NCBI GenBank assembly: GCA_964614515.1
Contig: CAZTPJ010000008.1
Span: 4,752-68,751 of the forward strand
From: CAZTPJ01 sp964614515
Lineage (GTDB): Bacteria > Planctomycetota > Phycisphaerae > Phycisphaerales > UBA1924
Direction: 5' to 3'
DNA length: 64,000 nt
Each line of letters begins with the position of its first letter. Within the stretch, counting starts at the first letter, position 1. The notes below the pieces were generated by a model. It was not told the DNA's origin. It worked only from the letters and a program-made list of their open reading frames with translations, and did no database searches. Below, one piece after another: positions 34,326-42,894 of the stretch. A program made the translations under genes and the position numbers.

Positions 34326-35165
34326 TCACTTCGATTCCCGCGCCATCTCCAGCAGCGGGTTGATGAGCGGGCGCAGATCCCCGTGATTCGCGAACGCCAG
34401 CGCCACGCGGTTCATCGTGGCCAGGCGAATGTGCGCACGCACGCGCCGATCCTGCGCTCGACGCCGATCCACAGCGCGCCCGAGAATCGACTCCAGCCAC
34501 GCATCACAGAACGCGGTCAGCCCCCGCATGATGAGCGTCGAAGGGGGACTGAGGCCCACGCCCACCGGCTCGATCAGCAGCGATGCCAACATGCGATACC
34601 GCCCGCGCGCCCCGCGCTGCCGCCGAACCCCGCCGCAATCAATCACCACGAGGTCCGCCTCGCGATCGCCGATGCGCGTGACGAGAATGTTCGACGGCTT
34701 CATGTCGCGATTGAACACCTGCCGCGTGGTCAACCCCGCCACGAGCCGCCCCACGGAACGCGCCAACGCGTGCCGCTCACGCACGCCCAGCGACTCATCC
34801 GCGAGACACTCCAGCAGCGAGTCCCCCGCGATCGCCTCCATCACCAGCCACTCGTGCCCTTCGCCGCGCACCACCGCCAATGTCGGCGCTGACGCCACGC
34901 CCGCCTCCGCAAGAAGCCTCGCCCCATGCCAGTGTCGCAGCGCCGGCGTGCGACCGAACATCGCTTGAACGCGCCGCTTGATCGAGCGATAAGGCCACTG
35001 CTTGATCACCACGCGCTGACCCAGCACCGTCGCCGCCACCACCAGACGCTCCCCGTCATCCTTGAGCATCACCCCCTGGCCCTGCCAGACACCCCCGACC
35101 AGCGCTTCGGCCCAAGCGGCCACATCCTGCCCGGGCGCTGCGCGGATTGTTCTGGCGTGTTGCAT
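34326..35165 (-). CDS. Kinase-fold protein, WaaP/Kdo-kinase-like, with altered motifs
   Basis: 279 residues. 'VVIKQWPYRSIKRRVQAMFG' supplies the ATP-anchoring Lys and the basic stretch typical of lipopolysaccharide-core kinases. The catalytic loop is 'VFNRDMKPSNILV', where the His of HRD is replaced by Asn but Asp, Lys and Asn remain. The metal loop 'VVIDCGGV' has DCG for DFG. These changes are found in WaaP/Kdo-kinase and RIO relatives. The likely role is phosphorylating a lipid or sugar of the outer envelope, but the substrate is unknown. It has no membrane helix and is a single gene divergent from a CPBP protease. Confidence 0.8.
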   Translation of the reverse strand: MQHARTIRAAPGQDVAAWAEALVGGVWQGQGVMLKDDGERLVVAATVLGQRVVIKQWPYRSIKRRVQAMFGRTPALRHWHGARLLAEAGVASAPTLAVVRGEGHEWLVMEAIAGDSLLECLADESLGVRERHALARSVGRLVAGLTTRQVFNRDMKPSNILVTRIGDREADLVVIDCGGVRRQRGARGRYRMLASLLIEPVGVGLSPPSTLIMRGLTAFCDAWLESILGRAVDRRRAQDRRVRAHIRLATMNRVALAFANHGDLRPLINPLLEMARESK

Positions 35166-35232
35166 TCGACCCTTGCCCTGTGTCGCGGTCCTGGCGTGAG
35201 TTTCGACTCACGCACTGACCCTATCCTTGCCC

Positions 35233-36036
35233 ATGATCGAGCGATGGGCGATTCTGGGTGTGATGACAATCGCGGCGGGGGTGGCGCTGTGGTTTACAGG
35301 GTCGCTGCATCCGCGCGACCTTGAGAAGCGACGACGCGATGTATCAATGTATCCCGCCCTGACCTGGCTTCTGGCCGGTGTGGCCGTATTCATGACGCTG
35401 ATGATCGGAACGACGGCCGCGGCGGCGGCGATGCGGATTCCGTCAACGGCCTCGGAATCAACCACGGCTCGCGCGGCCTTGGTGGGCTATGCGTTGGCCA
35501 TCGGCGTGGGCGTGTGGCTCATGCATGTTTTTACGCGCGGCGCACACCGCGCGGGCCTTCGCGTTCACTGGAAAGACCCGATCTTCGGCCTCGCATGGCT
35601 GGCGCTGGCGGCCGGGCCGATCATGCTGACGACACGGGCGGCCGTTTTCGCGTACGAAGCGATCTCGGGAACGTCGGCGGACACGCTCGCGCATCCGAGT
35701 CTGCGAGAACTCGCCGAGGGTGGGCCGGGAGCGTGGCTCATCGTCGCGTCGGCCGTCATCGGCGCCCCGATCGTCGAGGAAATCACGTATCGAATCTTCC
35801 TCCAGTCGTCGATTCTGCGGCTGACGAACTCGCCTTGGACGGCCGTGCTCATCACCAGCGTGCTCTTCACGTTCATGCACTGGCCGGCAGTGCCTGTCTA
35901 CGGCCTGGCGACGCTGTTCGTGTTGTCGGTGGCAATGGGTTTGGCGTATGAACGAACGGGGCGGGCCGGCGTGCCGATCGTGATGCACATGGCGTTCAAC
36001 GCGGCGAACATCGCGCTGGCGATGCGCGGGGTGTGA
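35233..36036 (+). CDS. CPBP-family intramembrane glutamic endopeptidase
   Basis: 267 residues, ATG 35233, with about eight hydrophobic helices. The Abi/CAAX catalytic motifs are present and in order: 'VEEITYRIFLQ' (E182, E183, R187), 'LFTFMHWPAV' (H216) and 'IVMHMAFNAANIAL' (H252). These residues activate water for peptide-bond hydrolysis within the membrane. Family members mature prenylated or bacteriocin-like peptides or act in self-immunity; the target here is unknown. A second, more divergent member lies at 38126. Confidence 0.9.
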   Translation: MIERWAILGVMTIAAGVALWFTGSLHPRDLEKRRRDVSMYPALTWLLAGVAVFMTLMIGTTAAAAAMRIPSTASESTTARAALVGYALAIGVGVWLMHVFTRGAHRAGLRVHWKDPIFGLAWLALAAGPIMLTTRAAVFAYEAISGTSADTLAHPSLRELAEGGPGAWLIVASAVIGAPIVEEITYRIFLQSSILRLTNSPWTAVLITSVLFTFMHWPAVPVYGLATLFVLSVAMGLAYERTGRAGVPIVMHMAFNAANIALAMRGV

Positions 36037-36390
36037 ACATCGGGTGGATCGCTCACTCCGTGAGCGGTTCCTGGGTACACCGCTCACTCCGTGAGCGGTT
36101 CTCTTCACGCCGAAGGCATGAATGCGTTCTCCTCACGCCGAAGGCGTGGACGTTCGTAGCCGGGCGTCGTCGCGCAGCGATCTCCCGCGCTGCATGGCCC
36201 ACGAGCAGTCCTTCGGACTGCATGCTCAAGCAGGCACGCTTGAAGATAATGGTTCAACTTCCGGTGGTGTCGCTCGGCGAAGCGCCTTCGCTCCGCCACC
36301 GGCTACGAACGTCCACGCCTTCGGCGTGAGGAATCTGCCACGGAGTGGCAGGCCACCCGGAACTCGCCTAGGAGAGGCGGGGTGCCCCGA
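36037..36390. repeat. Dense cluster of short hairpins inside a 33-bp inverted repeat
   Basis: No gene is supported. Arms of 33 bp at 36131-36163 and 36299-36331 are perfect reverse complements around 135 bp. Many hairpins with 6-7 bp stems and 3-nt loops are embedded or adjacent: CGCTCAC-TCC-GTGAGCG twice (about 36050-36105), CACGCC-GAA-GGCGTG, CAGTCC-TTC-GGACTG, GCGAAG-CGC-CTTCGC, CACGCC-TTC-GGCGTG and CTGCCAC-GGA-GTGGCAG. The stems differ from hairpin to hairpin, while loops are mostly TCC/GGA/GAA/TTC. The cluster lies between converging genes ending at 36036 and 36391, so it may terminate both. Confidence 0.88.
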
Positions 36391-37992
36391 TCAATCAAAT
36401 CGCCCGCCCGTGAACTTGATCTCTACGTCATACACATCCTGCAACTGCGATCCCGACATCGCGGGCAGGTTCTGCAAACGCTCGACAAACGCCACCGGTT
36501 CGCTCACGGCCAATCGCCCGAGCATCTGAAACTTGTGGTTCAGAATGTCGCGAAGATCCGCCGTGGTGTTCCGCGCGTGGCCGCCCGGATACATCACAAG
36601 ACCCGAATCAAACGTCGTGCCCGCTTCATCGGTGATCGCGATTGAGGTCGGAATGCCATCGGGATACCGGCGGTCATACTCCGGCCCGCCATGTTCAAAC
36701 GTCATCTTCTCCATCAACGCCCGCGTCAGCGAATGACCGATCGCGTTCTTGTCAAAGTCATACGGCCCGAGCATCAGTTCCTTCCAGCCAAGCGTCTTGC
36801 CAGGGCTTGCGGCCGTGATCTCCAGCGCTTTGCGCAGCATCGTGCAGACCAGATAGAGCATGGAGTGGTCGGCGGACTGCCGGGTGCGCGGGTCGCGCTT
36901 GGCGGGGTCGCCGATGATGCCAAAGGCCGGCTCATACGCCTTCACAACGATCTTCGAGATGCAGTCGCCCGATTGATCCTCAAGCAAGTGCGGGTGCTTG
37001 CCGATCAGGTCGATCAAGCCCTGCAGCGCCCCGGCCGACTGATGCTCGTACAGCCCGAGTTTGAAGTGCATCCCCATCACCGCGAAATCCCCCCCCTCGC
37101 GAGCAAGCACAAGATCGAACGGTGATCGCCCCTTTTCCGCGGGCTTCTCGAACAAACAGAAAATCGCCTCAGGATTGCGGAAGATGTCCTTTGGCCCGAT
37201 GAACCCGGCCATCGACCGCTTCATCGCGAGGATCGCGGCCTCCGTGCTGATCGCGGCCGAAGCCCCCTTGCTGTCCGACAGTTGCTTGCCCGCGCGAATC
37301 GCGCGGAACGGAATGGAATGCGCCACGACCATGCCGATGGCGCTTTCGATCTGTTCGGCCGTGGCCCCCACCATCGCGCCAAATGTCGCGGCCGACGCGA
37401 TCGCGCCATGCACAACGTGATCAATCTTGTACGTCTTGAGGCTGAACACTTCCGCCAATCGCCCGCGAATCTCATCGAGCAGCACCATTCCGCGCAGCGC
37501 GTAGTCCCCGCCGCGGTCCATCATCTGCGCCGCCGCGATGGGCACGGCGTAAAAATCATTGTGCCCGAACTCCCCGGCCGTGTGACCCAGCGCGGGGTTA
37601 TAGCCAAAATTCGTCCCATTGCTGTCCCACTCTCGCACGGCCGCACAGTTCGCCACGATCGCCTTTTCGCTCTTGACGCGTGTTGCGGAACCGAAGACAA
37701 TCGCGCCGTGTCGCTTGCACTTGCCCAGCGGCTGGCCCAGGTCGCCTGGCGGATTGGCATACGCCAGCGCTTCGTTTCGCAGGATCGTCGGCGCATTGGT
37801 GCCCAGCGCCAGCGCGCTCAGCCCGCACAGGCACGCATCGGTGTGGAACAGGATCGTCCGTTCCAGCACGGCCTTGTCGGGATGGCCGCCGCGCGACGCA
37901 TCGTCCGACATGAAGTTGATCGCGAACTCGGCGATGCCGAGCGCCTGGTTGGAGTTGGCGGGGAGAGTAACCACGGCGGTGGAAGTGGACAT
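36391..37992 (-). CDS. MmgE/PrpD-family dehydratase or isomerase
   Basis: 533 residues, somewhat longer than typical PrpD (about 480). Family hallmarks: 'HTDACLCGLSALALGTN', 'VANCAAVREWDSNGTN', 'GHNDFYAVPIAAAQ', 'YKIDHVVHGAIASAATFGAM', 'VVAHSIPFRAIRAG' and 'IVVKAYEPAFGI'. 2-Methylcitrate dehydratase removes water in propionate breakdown, but relatives act on other acids. No prpB, prpC or acnD gene lies nearby, so the substrate is not assigned. GGAG precedes the ATG. It is monocistronic and converges on the CPBP gene over the hairpin cluster. Confidence 0.85.
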   Translation of the reverse strand: MSTSTAVVTLPANSNQALGIAEFAINFMSDDASRGGHPDKAVLERTILFHTDACLCGLSALALGTNAPTILRNEALAYANPPGDLGQPLGKCKRHGAIVFGSATRVKSEKAIVANCAAVREWDSNGTNFGYNPALGHTAGEFGHNDFYAVPIAAAQMMDRGGDYALRGMVLLDEIRGRLAEVFSLKTYKIDHVVHGAIASAATFGAMVGATAEQIESAIGMVVAHSIPFRAIRAGKQLSDSKGASAAISTEAAILAMKRSMAGFIGPKDIFRNPEAIFCLFEKPAEKGRSPFDLVLAREGGDFAVMGMHFKLGLYEHQSAGALQGLIDLIGKHPHLLEDQSGDCISKIVVKAYEPAFGIIGDPAKRDPRTRQSADHSMLYLVCTMLRKALEITAASPGKTLGWKELMLGPYDFDKNAIGHSLTRALMEKMTFEHGGPEYDRRYPDGIPTSIAITDEAGTTFDSGLVMYPGGHARNTTADLRDILNHKFQMLGRLAVSEPVAFVERLQNLPAMSGSQLQDVYDVEIKFTGGRFD

Positions 37993-38089
37993 GCGTGCTC
38001 CAGTTGTGGCGTTGGCGAGCGTCGGCCGCCCGCGAGAGTGGTCAAAGGATAGCCGGAACTGGAGGCTTTGGCGCGAAGGCTTGCCGGCT

Positions 38090-38114
38090 CAGGCGCGACG
38101 CCTGTGCCGCCACC
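38090..38114. repeat. Diverged GGTGGCACGGGCG-family hairpin
   Basis: CAGGCG-CGA-CGCCTG followed by TGCCGCCACC. It is 12 bp downstream of the CPBP-like gene stop (38126) on the minus strand and could be its transcription end. Confidence 0.6.
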
Positions 38115-38125
38115 CCCGCGATGAA

Positions 38126-38872
38126 TCACTGCACCGCGCCCGAATAGAAGTACCGACCCAGCCCGATCGTGAACACGAAGCACCCGTACAGCGCATGTTC
38201 GATGGATGCCGCCAGCGTCGACTTCGTTCGCGCATAGGTGTCCGCGAACAGCACGCCGCCGATGAGCGTGAACACCACGGCCATCCAGTTGTGAAACACG
38301 ATGTGAACAAAGCCAAATGCGGCCGCGCTCGCCGCGATCATCGCCCAACGCCCGCGAAACAGGCCCCGATAACGTCGAAAGAAGAACGTGCGCCAGATGA
38401 TCTCCTGCGGATACACGCTGGCGATCGGATAGCCGACCATGATGATCACCCAGACCATCGGTCGCTCGCGAATCAGGCTGAACAACACATCCGGGCGAAA
38501 CAACCACACGTAGACCGTGATGACGGTCGCCAGCACACAGAATCGCGGCATGACGTGTCGAACCAGATCTCGCCCGATACCGCGGATGCGGCAGAATCGC
38601 TCGCGCCGGAACCGCCGATCGCGCAGCAGCATGAACAGACACGTTAGCGCCAACAGCCACAGCGCGGGAAAGAGCATCCACGGCGCGTTAAAGAGCAGGA
38701 GATAGACCAGCGGCCCGATGAGGAACATGCCCGCGCATTCGACCGCGCAAAGAACAAACGTGTGTCGGGATCGCGCAGCGCGTGCCGCCATGTCTGCCCT
38801 GCGCTCGCTCGTCCCAGCGGCAGGATCTTGGACTCGCACTGGTGTTTCGGTGTCCATCTGAGCCACGATCAT
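38126..38872 (-). CDS. CPBP-like intramembrane protease, divergent (start uncertain)
   Basis: About 248 residues if ATG 38872 is used; ATG 38857 is almost equal. The frame remains open to 39379, but that part overlaps the 39023 gene on the other strand and looks unlike a membrane protein. Six or more hydrophobic helices are seen. The catalytic box reads 'YPQEIIWRTFFFRRYRGLF', i.e. QE instead of EE before the conserved Arg; the second motif is 'FGFVHIVFHN' and the third 'ASIEHALYGCFVF'. Replacement of the first Glu may weaken activity. Function otherwise unknown. Confidence 0.78.
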   Translation of the reverse strand: MIVAQMDTETPVRVQDPAAGTSERRADMAARAARSRHTFVLCAVECAGMFLIGPLVYLLLFNAPWMLFPALWLLALTCLFMLLRDRRFRRERFCRIRGIGRDLVRHVMPRFCVLATVITVYVWLFRPDVLFSLIRERPMVWVIIMVGYPIASVYPQEIIWRTFFFRRYRGLFRGRWAMIAASAAAFGFVHIVFHNWMAVVFTLIGGVLFADTYARTKSTLAASIEHALYGCFVFTIGLGRYFYSGAVQ

Positions 38873-39022
38873 ACGGAGCGGCGTCGTGCGCAGAGCGTGA
38901 TCCATCGCGAGACATTGATCGCGCGCCTCGAGGAAGGCAGGCCGCAATTCGCCTATGATTGATCTGGAAACGGCTTGCCGCACGGATCCTTCACACTCAA
39001 ACGCAAGTGAGGTGAAAACGTG

Positions 39023-39424
39023 ATGCACGAATCCACACAATCTGACAGAAGTACATCCCCCTCGCCAGATGTAGATCTCGAGACCGCGGATCGGGCGGAG
39101 ATCATCGAGGATCTCCAGCGCCACACCCCGGAGGGCATGGATGTCCAACCGCGCACCCGGCGAAGGACGCTCCGCGTGATGATCCCGCTGGCCTTGGCGG
39201 CGCTGGCCATCATGGTCGTTGCGTTTGTGTTTGGGGGAGGCTGGGCCGCCGCCGGCCTGGCCCTCGTGTTGGTCTCGATGTTTTATGTGATCGGATGGAG
39301 TCCGGAATGGATCGCCGGGCTGCTCCGCGCCAAGGAGACCCGCGAGATCGAAGCCATCGCGGATCAGGAGGTTGCCCACACTTCCACCTCCTCAGATCCC
39401 GCTTCACAAACACCCACGCGTTGA
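39023..39424 (+). CDS. Small two-helix membrane protein, unrecognised
   Basis: About 133 residues; ATG 39023 sits directly after an in-frame GTG (39020). A Ser/Asp-rich N-terminus, an Arg-rich patch 'QPRTRRRTLRV', two close membrane helices ('MIPLALAALAIMVVAFVFG' and 'AGLALVLVSMFYVIGW') and a charged Ser/Thr tail can be seen. No family signature is visible. It lies divergent from the CPBP-like gene and 96 nt before the thiolase start. Confidence 0.72.
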   Translation: MHESTQSDRSTSPSPDVDLETADRAEIIEDLQRHTPEGMDVQPRTRRRTLRVMIPLALAALAIMVVAFVFGGGWAAAGLALVLVSMFYVIGWSPEWIAGLLRAKETREIEAIADQEVAHTSTSSDPASQTPTR

Positions 39425-39520
39425 CGACGCACGGCCGGGCATGTTTGCGTGCTAAGATCGGCTGCGCTCGGCGGGCCGACGTTCGCCCGCGCCATCTCGT
39501 CCCGAATGCCGGAGGATTCC

Positions 39521-40702
39521 ATGTCAAGTCAACCCGTGATTCTCGCTGCCAAGCGAACGCCCATCGGCCGTTTCTTCGGCGGTTTGTCCCGCGTGCCATC
39601 GCCGATCCTCGGGTCATATGCGATCTCCGCGCTCTTCGCGGAGCACCCCTCGCTCACGGCGCATGTCGATGAGTGCATCATGGGTTGCGTGCTTCAGGCG
39701 GGTCTCGGACAGAACCCCGCCCGACAGGCCGGACTCAAGGCGGGCCTGCCCACCTCTCTCAACGCGATGACGGTCAACAAAGTCTGCGGCTCGGGGCTTC
39801 AGGCCGTGATGCTCGCCGCGCAGTCCATCCGCGCCGGGGACAACGGCCTGGTCGTCGCCGGTGGCTTTGAGAACATGACGGCCGCTCCCCACTTCTCGCG
39901 CATTCGCGATGGCGTCAAGTTCGGCCCAGCCACGTTTGAAGATCACATGCAGTATGACGGCCTGCGATGCGCATTCGAGTGCTGGGGCATGACCAACGCC
40001 GCCGATCACATCGCAAAGAAATACGGCGTCACACGCGAAGACATGGACCGCTTCAGCGCCCAGAGCCATCAACGCGCCGCCGAAGCGACCAAGCAAGGCT
40101 GGTTCAAGAGCGAGATCGTCGCCCTCACCGGCGAACAGTGCATGGACAAGAAGTCCCCCGGCGTCGCCGCCGATGAGGGCATCCGCGCGGAGTCCACCGC
40201 CGAAGTCCTCGCGAAACTCCGCCCCGTGCCGGGCCACGAGTTCATCACCGCCGGCAACGCCTCGCAGATTTCCGACGGCGCCGCCGCCCTGGCCGTAGCC
40301 AGCACACGCAAGGCCGAGGAGCTCGGGATCAAGCCTCTGGCGCGGATCATCGCGCAGCACACGCACGGCGTGGACCCCAAGGACATCTTCGCGGCGCCGA
40401 TCGGCGGGATCACCGGCGTGCTCAAGAAAGCCGGGCTCTCGGTCAAGGACATCGACTTGTTCGAACTCAATGAAGCCTTCGCCGCACAGGTGCTGTGTAA
40501 TGTGAAGGAGCTGGGCATTCCGGAGAGCAAACTGAACATCTGCGGCGGCGGGATTGCGCTGGGCCACCCGATCGGCGGCTCCGGCGCTCGCGTCCTGACG
40601 ACTCTGATTCACCAGTTGCGTCGCACGGGCGGCAAACGCGGCGTTGCGGCCCTGTGTCTCGGCGGCGGCAATGCCGTGGCCATGGTCATCGAGACCCCGT
40701 GA
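39521..40702 (+). CDS. Acetyl-CoA acetyltransferase (thiolase)
   Basis: 393 residues from ATG 39521 behind GGAGG. Thiolase signatures are intact: nucleophile Cys in 'MTVNKVCGSGLQAVMLAAQS', the 'ELNEAFAAQVL' segment, 'CGGGIALGHPIGGSGARVL' and the C-terminal 'ALCLGGGNAVAMVIE' with the second catalytic Cys. It condenses two acetyl-CoA or cleaves 3-ketoacyl-CoA. It is of the biosynthetic AtoB/PhaA size, but no hydroxybutyrate genes flank it. The stop overlaps the GTG of the FRG gene (GTGA at 40699). Confidence 0.93.
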   Translation: MSSQPVILAAKRTPIGRFFGGLSRVPSPILGSYAISALFAEHPSLTAHVDECIMGCVLQAGLGQNPARQAGLKAGLPTSLNAMTVNKVCGSGLQAVMLAAQSIRAGDNGLVVAGGFENMTAAPHFSRIRDGVKFGPATFEDHMQYDGLRCAFECWGMTNAADHIAKKYGVTREDMDRFSAQSHQRAAEATKQGWFKSEIVALTGEQCMDKKSPGVAADEGIRAESTAEVLAKLRPVPGHEFITAGNASQISDGAAALAVASTRKAEELGIKPLARIIAQHTHGVDPKDIFAAPIGGITGVLKKAGLSVKDIDLFELNEAFAAQVLCNVKELGIPESKLNICGGGIALGHPIGGSGARVLTTLIHQLRRTGGKRGVAALCLGGGNAVAMVIETP

Positions 40703-41631
40703 GCAAACGCACGCGATCCAGCGCAGCGACTTCGCGAGCCTCAGGCCGTACAACCCCGGCCGAGCGCCCGCCGTCCGTCGCGCCGCGGGCGCCGGCCACG
40801 TCGTCCAAGTCTCGGTCGTACACCGAAGTCGTCGTGCAGTCGTGGAACGAGTTTGTCGAGATCGTCAGTTCACCCAAGTTTGACGGATGGGCGTTTCGCG
40901 GGCAACAGCAGGCGGAGTGGCCGTTGTTCGCGAGCCTTTCGCGATATCTGCGGCAGTACATTCCTGATGCGGGTCGCTGGCCGACGCAAGAGGCGCGGTC
41001 GATCCGCATCTTCCGCCGCAAGGCGCATCACTTTCAGATTCCCGACGAGGAACTCGATGATGACTTGTCGTGCATTGCGCTGATGCAGCACCACGGCTCG
41101 CCGACGCGATTGCTTGATTTCACCAAGTCGCCCTTTGTCGCGGCGTTCTTCGCGCTCGAACGTGCGACCACCGACGCGGCCGTGTGGGCGCTCAACAGCC
41201 CGGCGCTCTATTTCGATGCGAACCTGAAGCGTCGCGGAGGCGCGCGGCACACGCGCGATCAGGTCGATCCGCGGAACCACGGCGTTTTTGACGAGTACTA
41301 CCTCAGCAACCGGCACAAGTTCGTGTGGATGGGCGAGCCGTGGCGGATGAACCGTCGCCTCATCGCGCAGTCCGGCACGTTCCTCGTCCCCGGCGTCATC
41401 GATGTGCCCATCGAAGAGATCTTGTCGTATTACCGCGCGCCGTATGACATGATGGTCAAGTTCGTCATGCCGGCCCAGACGATCCGAAGCGACGCCATGT
41501 GGTCGCTCTATCGCATGAACATCACCCACGCGACGCTCTTCCCGGACCTGGACGGACTGGCCCGGTCGCTGGCGTATGAACTCGAAACCGAGTGGCGCGG
41601 CACGCGGAACAAGCGCGGTGAATCGAGGTGA
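40699..41631 (+). CDS. FRG-domain protein
   Basis: 310 residues from GTG 40699, overlapping the thiolase stop. The first 45 residues are a Ser/Arg/Pro-rich disordered lead. The FRG domain starts with 'FDGWAFRGQQQAEWPLFASL' and contains 'ALMQHHGSPTRLLDFTKSP', the characteristic 'QHxGxPTRLLDxT' motif. FRG (Phe-Arg-Gly) domains are found in unlinked bacterial proteins, some in defence-associated loci, and their biochemical role is unclear. Here the partner by overlap is a metabolic thiolase, which is odd. There is no membrane segment. A hairpin follows at 41646. Confidence 0.85.
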   Translation: MSKRTRSSAATSRASGRTTPAERPPSVAPRAPATSSKSRSYTEVVVQSWNEFVEIVSSPKFDGWAFRGQQQAEWPLFASLSRYLRQYIPDAGRWPTQEARSIRIFRRKAHHFQIPDEELDDDLSCIALMQHHGSPTRLLDFTKSPFVAAFFALERATTDAAVWALNSPALYFDANLKRRGGARHTRDQVDPRNHGVFDEYYLSNRHKFVWMGEPWRMNRRLIAQSGTFLVPGVIDVPIEEILSYYRAPYDMMVKFVMPAQTIRSDAMWSLYRMNITHATLFPDLDGLARSLAYELETEWRGTRNKRGESR

Positions 41632-41645
41632 TCGCCGGACTCACG

Positions 41646-41662
41646 GTGACGCGGCGCGTCAC
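41646..41662. terminator. Short hairpin between converging FRG and FHA genes
   Basis: GTGACGC (41646-41652) pairs perfectly with GCGTCAC (41656-41662) around GGC. It overlaps the stop codon of the FHA gene (41659-41661) and lies 15 bp past the FRG stop. No U-tract follows on either strand, so bidirectional termination is only a suggestion. Confidence 0.45.
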
Positions 41663-42030
41663 TGCATCAATGTGCTGCGCCGGCGCTCGCCGACCTTCTT
41701 GAAGTGCGCCAACGCGCTGTCGCGATCCGGGAAGTCCTCCAGCGTGAACAGCAGGTCCGTCGAGCCGACGCGGATCTTGTCGCCGTCATGCAGCACCGTC
41801 TCGCCCTCGATCTTCTGCTCGTTGACATAGACGCCGTTGGAACTCTTCATGTCCAGGGCGAGGAAGTTGCCCGAGGCCTCATCAAAGCGGATCTGCAAGT
41901 GCCGGCGCGACACGCGGTCGTCAAGCACCTGAAGATTCGCGTTCTCCCCGCGCCCGATCACGCTCGTGCGACGACCCAGCGGAAGATACCCTGCCTGCTT
42001 GTTCTCGGGAGCGACGATGATGGATGCCAT
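41659..42030 (-). CDS. FHA-domain protein
   Basis: 123 residues from ATG 42030; upstream in-frame residues to 42111 look like untranslated lead. The FHA fold is complete: 'TSVIGRGENANLQVLDDRVS' with the conserved Gly-Arg, then 'SRRHLQIRF' and 'DMKSSNGVYVNEQKIEG'. The Arg, Ser and Asn that contact phosphothreonine are all present, so the domain should bind phosphorylated partners of a Ser/Thr kinase such as the one at 43671. It ends in a charged helix. Confidence 0.9.
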   Translation of the reverse strand: MASIIVAPENKQAGYLPLGRRTSVIGRGENANLQVLDDRVSRRHLQIRFDEASGNFLALDMKSSNGVYVNEQKIEGETVLHDGDKIRVGSTDLLFTLEDFPDRDSALAHFKKVGERRRSTLMQ

Positions 42031-42141
42031 GCGAAGTCTCCACGCAGGTTCGGCTGATGCGTTCGGCCGGCCGCTGCGTGCATCATCATACACCAAACCA
42101 GCCTCGGGCACAAGGTGCGGCCAGTCAGATCCGGAAGCGCG

Positions 42142-42882
42142 TCACGGATACTGAAATGTCGCCTTTTTCGCTTCGAGTTCAGCGATCATCTCCCTCACGG
42201 CCGCCGCTTCCTCGGTTTCCCCCTTGACTTCCAGTTGCGCGCCAACCGCAACCAGCGGAAGCGCTGGATCATCGCCTTGCACCTCGGTGATGTTGCGATA
42301 CATGTTCGCTCCGATGACAAATGGGCCTTGGCCGTCGGCAAGGGTCCGACCTGGCGCGACGTCGATGCTGATCGAGGTTGTGCCGACGTTGACGAAGCGA
42401 TGCGTGTTGCCGTCGATTTGAATGATGATGTCCCCGCTGATCGGGGCCGGCGCACCGCCCTGCCCGGCTGCCTGCGACGCCGTCACCACGCGACGCGTCC
42501 GCCCGCTTGGAAAAATGCCCCACAGGTACGCACGGCCAGCATGGACTTCAACAAACGGCGAACCCGTGCCCGTGGCGAAAAAACCAGTACTTGGCGAATT
42601 GCCCGTCGCGGGGCCGTCGAGAATCGCGTGGTATTTCGATTCCGGATCGCCTTGCTCCAGGATCTGCCTCACCGTGACCTGGGTCTCGCGAACGGAGGCG
42701 ACACTGGTGATGTCGAGCATCGTCACGGAGAACTTCGGCTGCTGTTGCACCTGAACCGCGTCGTGCGCTGCGCGCCTGGCCGTCCAACCCGACGATGAAA
42801 CACCCGTCGACGCGCCGCAGCCCGCAAGCGCGGCAAGGCCGCAGAAAACGACTAACACGCTCCAGACTCGTGTCGACATCAT
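42142..42882 (-). CDS. Lipoprotein of the 'LWGIFPSGRTRRVVTA' family, copy 1
   Basis: 246 residues. A type II signal peptide ends in lipobox LAALAGC (Cys 22). The mature part is beta-rich and contains the striking motif 'LWGIFPSGRTRRVVTA', shared exactly with the gene immediately upstream (42895). I know no family with it. The C-terminal helix 'EEAAAVREMIAELEAKKA' is charged. The stop of the upstream paralogue lies 12 nt before this gene, so the three genes kinase, paralogue and this one form a minus-strand operon. Role unknown; an extracytoplasmic partner or ligand-binder of the kinase's CHASE2 domain is an inference. Confidence 0.82.
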   Translation of the reverse strand: MMSTRVWSVLVVFCGLAALAGCGASTGVSSSGWTARRAAHDAVQVQQQPKFSVTMLDITSVASVRETQVTVRQILEQGDPESKYHAILDGPATGNSPSTGFFATGTGSPFVEVHAGRAYLWGIFPSGRTRRVVTASQAAGQGGAPAPISGDIIIQIDGNTHRFVNVGTTSISIDVAPGRTLADGQGPFVIGANMYRNITEVQGDDPALPLVAVGAQLEVKGETEEAAAVREMIAELEAKKATFQYP

Positions 42883-42894
42883 GGTCTCCCGTAT

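Noticed and set aside
36131..36331. Complete insertion sequence
   Set aside because: The 33-bp inverted arms enclose only 135 bp and no transposase frame or target duplication; it can be a miniature element at most.
38873..39379. N-terminal extension of the CPBP-like gene
   Set aside because: The extension overlaps the 39023-39424 gene on the other strand and has a polar, His/Gly/Arg-rich composition unlike a membrane protein. ATG 38872 fits the family length.
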